Under the pieces are notes generated by a model. The model saw only the letters and a list, made by a program, of their open reading frames with translations, did no database searches and had not been told where the DNA came from. Both the position numbers and the translations under genes were made by a program. A DNA stretch of 64,000 nucleotides, taken from contig DAIRGA010000026.1 in NCBI GenBank assembly GCA_036794825.1, forward strand, positions 11,147 to 75,146. The letters are read 5' to 3'. Each line of letters begins with the position of its first letter. Positions within the stretch are counted from its first letter, which is position 1. Of the stretch, positions 61,983-64,000 are shown piece by piece. Source of the stretch: RZYY01 sp036794825. Its GTDB lineage: Bacteria > Bacteroidota > Bacteroidia > Bacteroidales > 4484-276.

Positions 61983-64000
61983 TTAATTAACAGTAAGTCT
62001 TTTGGTAATTACAACACCTTCTGAAGTCTGGATCTGTACAAAGTACATTCCCGGTCCAAAGGCGGAGGTATTGATCTGGTAACCCATCTGATCTACATTG
62101 CGATCAAATACTACCTGACCAACATAGTTAACAACTTTCAGATTCCTGATTTCGAAGTTGGTTTCGATGTTTACAAAATCTTTTGCAGGATTCGGGTAGA
62201 TGTTAGCTGTGAGTTCTGCAGCGGTTTCGTTTATCGAATTAACCCCAGCTTTGAATCCAATAATAGCTGACATACCATTTTCTGCAAAGAAGCTGGTATT
62301 TGGCAAATTCTGGTCAAATGAAGGAGTAACATTGATAACTTCACCATTGCGATATACCTTGAATGTCATAGCATCGCCGTCGGCAAAACCATTTACAGTG
62401 TTCGAGGTAAACTCATTACCATAAACTCTCATGGCAACGTTGGACGAAAGGTCGGTAACTTCGAGTATACCAGCTATTCTACCGTTCTGGTTGAAAGCAC
62501 CAATTACATCGCCAACTCTGAGTTGTGCAAGAGCGTCATTTGTAATAGCAATTACGTGCTGAATACCAGTCATTTCAACTTTATTCCAGGATGTTTTATT
62601 GGCAGGCAATGAAACATAACCAGGAACGGTGGATTTAACCACTGGCACATTGAAATCAACGGTACCAGGAACTGCAAGTGCAACAAGATAAGCGCTTCCG
62701 GTAGATAAATACTGCAGAGAATAAACATTATACTGTGGCCAGTAAACGCCGGAATAATCCAAACTGATTGCCATAATCAGGTTAGCTCCGAGAGGTCCGA
62801 AGACATCAGCAGCCAATACTGTTCCCTGACTCCATACCGGCATCAGCGACCAGCCAGCCGGCAGAGCAACCACCGTTCCGAGAGTAGGATAACCTGTAAC
62901 AGTTACTGAAGTTGGGAAACCACTCTTCAAGCCAACTTTCGCACCGCGTTCCTCGGTGAATGGGAATGAAATAGCTCCTGGAACATAAACCTGGTTAGGT
63001 TGATAGAACTCAACATATTGCAGATTTGCCATAATTGGGCTGAAGATTGTTGCAAGATCATCCTGGATCAGACTCAGATAGGTTGAGGCGCCATTAACCG
63101 GGCCACCCAGATTAATCGTCTGACTCCATGGATTAACTGTGAGAGTTACTATATCAGAAGTTACTACATCACACTCATTGGTAAGTTCAACATAGTATTC
63201 ACCCTGATCGGCCAGAGTAACATCCTCAAGAAGAAGAGCTGATCCAACAGCACCATCAATCATTCCGTTCGGACCATACCACTGATATGAATCAACATTT
63301 TCAGCAACTATTGAGAACTGAGCATCCATACCATAGAGAACAGCAACGCTAACAGGCTGATCAACTATAACGGGTAATGGCAGAACTGTAACGGTAAATG
63401 AGCACTCAGCAATGTTGCAAGGACCTTGTTCAACAAAGGTAAATGGATATACACCTGGGGTGTACTGTGCAGGATCAAATACAAAGTCACCAAATACGAA
63501 TGGATCATCATTAGCACAGAGCACCTGATCATCAGGACATTCAACAGTTACAGGACCAAGTACAGTAATTGTAAATGAGCATTCTGCTGTGTTGCAAGGA
63601 CCTACCTCAGTGAATGTGAAGTCATAAACTCCGGGTGCATACATAGTAGGATCAAATACAAAGTCACCAAATACGAATGGTTCGCCATTGTAGCAAAGTA
63701 CCTGATCTTCAGGACACTCAACAGTTACAGGACCAAGAACGGTAATTGTAAATGAGCACTCAGCAATGTTGCAAGGACCTTGCTCTATAAATGTAAATGG
63801 ATAAACTCCAGGTGCATATTGTGCGGGATCGAATACGAAATCACCAAATACAAATGGATCAGCATTGAAGCAGAGAACCTGATCTTCAGGACATTCAACA
63901 GTTACAGGGCCAAGTACCGTAATTGTAAATGAGCATTCTGCAGTATTGCAAGGACCTACCTCAGTGAATGTGAAGTCATAAACTCCGGGTGCATACATAG
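61983..64000 (-). CDS. repeat-rich T9SS surface protein, C-terminal part
   Basis: The frame continues off the right edge, leaving about 672 C-terminal residues. It starts in tandem repeats of about 59 residues, each with YAPGVY, GPCN.AECSFTITVLG and CPEDQVLC, then an Ig-like domain (QPVSVAVLYGMDAQFSI, DSYQWYGPNG), a long region of unknown fold, and a T9SS type A sorting domain (NIYPNPAKDFVNIE, then FGPGMYFVQIQTSEG). It should be exported through the type IX system and displayed on the cell surface, as an adhesin or similar. The N-terminal signal is outside the window. Confidence 0.9.
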   Translation of the reverse strand, partial: MYAPGVYDFTFTEVGPCNTAECSFTITVLGPVTVECPEDQVLCFNADPFVFGDFVFDPAQYAPGVYPFTFIEQGPCNIAECSFTITVLGPVTVECPEDQVLCYNGEPFVFGDFVFDPTMYAPGVYDFTFTEVGPCNTAECSFTITVLGPVTVECPDDQVLCANDDPFVFGDFVFDPAQYTPGVYPFTFVEQGPCNIAECSFTVTVLPLPVIVDQPVSVAVLYGMDAQFSIVAENVDSYQWYGPNGMIDGAVGSALLLEDVTLADQGEYYVELTNECDVVTSDIVTLTVNPWSQTINLGGPVNGASTYLSLIQDDLATIFSPIMANLQYVEFYQPNQVYVPGAISFPFTEERGAKVGLKSGFPTSVTVTGYPTLGTVVALPAGWSLMPVWSQGTVLAADVFGPLGANLIMAISLDYSGVYWPQYNVYSLQYLSTGSAYLVALAVPGTVDFNVPVVKSTVPGYVSLPANKTSWNKVEMTGIQHVIAITNDALAQLRVGDVIGAFNQNGRIAGILEVTDLSSNVAMRVYGNEFTSNTVNGFADGDAMTFKVYRNGEVINVTPSFDQNLPNTSFFAENGMSAIIGFKAGVNSINETAAELTANIYPNPAKDFVNIETNFEIRNLKVVNYVGQVVFDRNVDQMGYQINTSAFGPGMYFVQIQTSEGVVITKRLTVN
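63440..64000 (-). repeat. tandem 177-bp (59-residue) coding repeats with 354-bp A/B register
   Basis: At least three units are visible in the surface-protein gene. Adjacent units alternate between YDFTFTEVGPCNTAEC and YPFTFIEQGPCNIAEC, so the strongest identity is between units two apart. The same 16-base string occurs at 63631 and 63985, exactly 354 bases apart. The array continues past the right edge. Confidence 0.9.

Noticed and set aside
63440..64000. CRISPR-like periodic repeats at the right edge
   Set aside because: The repeats stay in one open reading frame, have a 177-base period with no unique spacers, and encode a regular protein unit.

Overview
The window comes from the chromosome of an anaerobic or fermentative member of the Bacteroidota, probably Bacteroidales-like. 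The evidence is a SusC/SusD pair, type IX secretion (T9SS) C-terminal sorting domains, LruC and DUF4292 proteins, a fused FeoA-FeoB, a eukaryote-type single-chain glycyl-tRNA synthetase, and several TAnnTTTG promoter -7 boxes. No phage genes, insertion sequences or CRISPR arrays were seen.

Region 1 (1-12.4 kb) is an [FeFe]-hydrogenase island with two divergent arms. The minus arm holds a small [2Fe-2S] ferredoxin, a PAS-containing sensory hydrogenase and a SpoIIE/PP2C-type phosphatase that runs off the left edge. The plus arm holds hydC-hydB-hydA, a second sensory hydrogenase fused to a histidine kinase, a lone receiver, a receiver-histidine kinase, the maturase hydG and two tandem TM1266-like regulators. 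HydA keeps all four H-cluster cysteines but has Asn, Met and Gly where the catalytic-type enzyme has the proton-relay Cys299, Glu279 and the Lys358 that contacts cyanide (Clostridium CpI numbering).

Region 2 (12.5-27.1 kb) is mixed: an AcuI/YhdH reductase, a very long GH13 protein, a hybrid sensor kinase, tRNA-Arg(CCU), an M16 protease with an outer-membrane barrel, a pirin, and an LruC protein with a partner lipoprotein. Region 3 (27.2-38.2 kb) has glyS, envelope lipoproteins, a TPR protein, dut, a zinc-peptidase lipoprotein, a class III cyclase-like protein, a STAS protein, an acetylating aldehyde dehydrogenase and a Cys/Met PLP enzyme. Region 4 (38.5-41.5 kb) is a second sensory hydrogenase operon with DRTGG, PHP and HATPase proteins.

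Region 5 (41.8-53.1 kb) is a polysaccharide utilisation locus for beta-1,4-galactan: SusC, SusD, a SusE/F-like protein, two GH53 endo-galactanases (one T9SS-secreted, one lipoprotein) and a GH2 beta-galactosidase. Region 6 (53.2-64 kb) has a TPR lipoprotein, feoAB with a 55-residue Cys-rich partner, an operon of a thioredoxin-like protein-panC-panD-flippase-like-rfaE2-radA, and the C-terminal end of a repeat-rich T9SS surface protein cut by the right edge.

The main theme is hydrogen or redox metabolism tied to signalling. Four hydrogenase-fold proteins are present, none with the usual proton-relay cysteine, next to two-component proteins and parts that resemble partner-switching systems (SpoIIE phosphatase, HATPase, STAS). 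These would suit fermentation of plant galactan, but that link is an inference from co-location.
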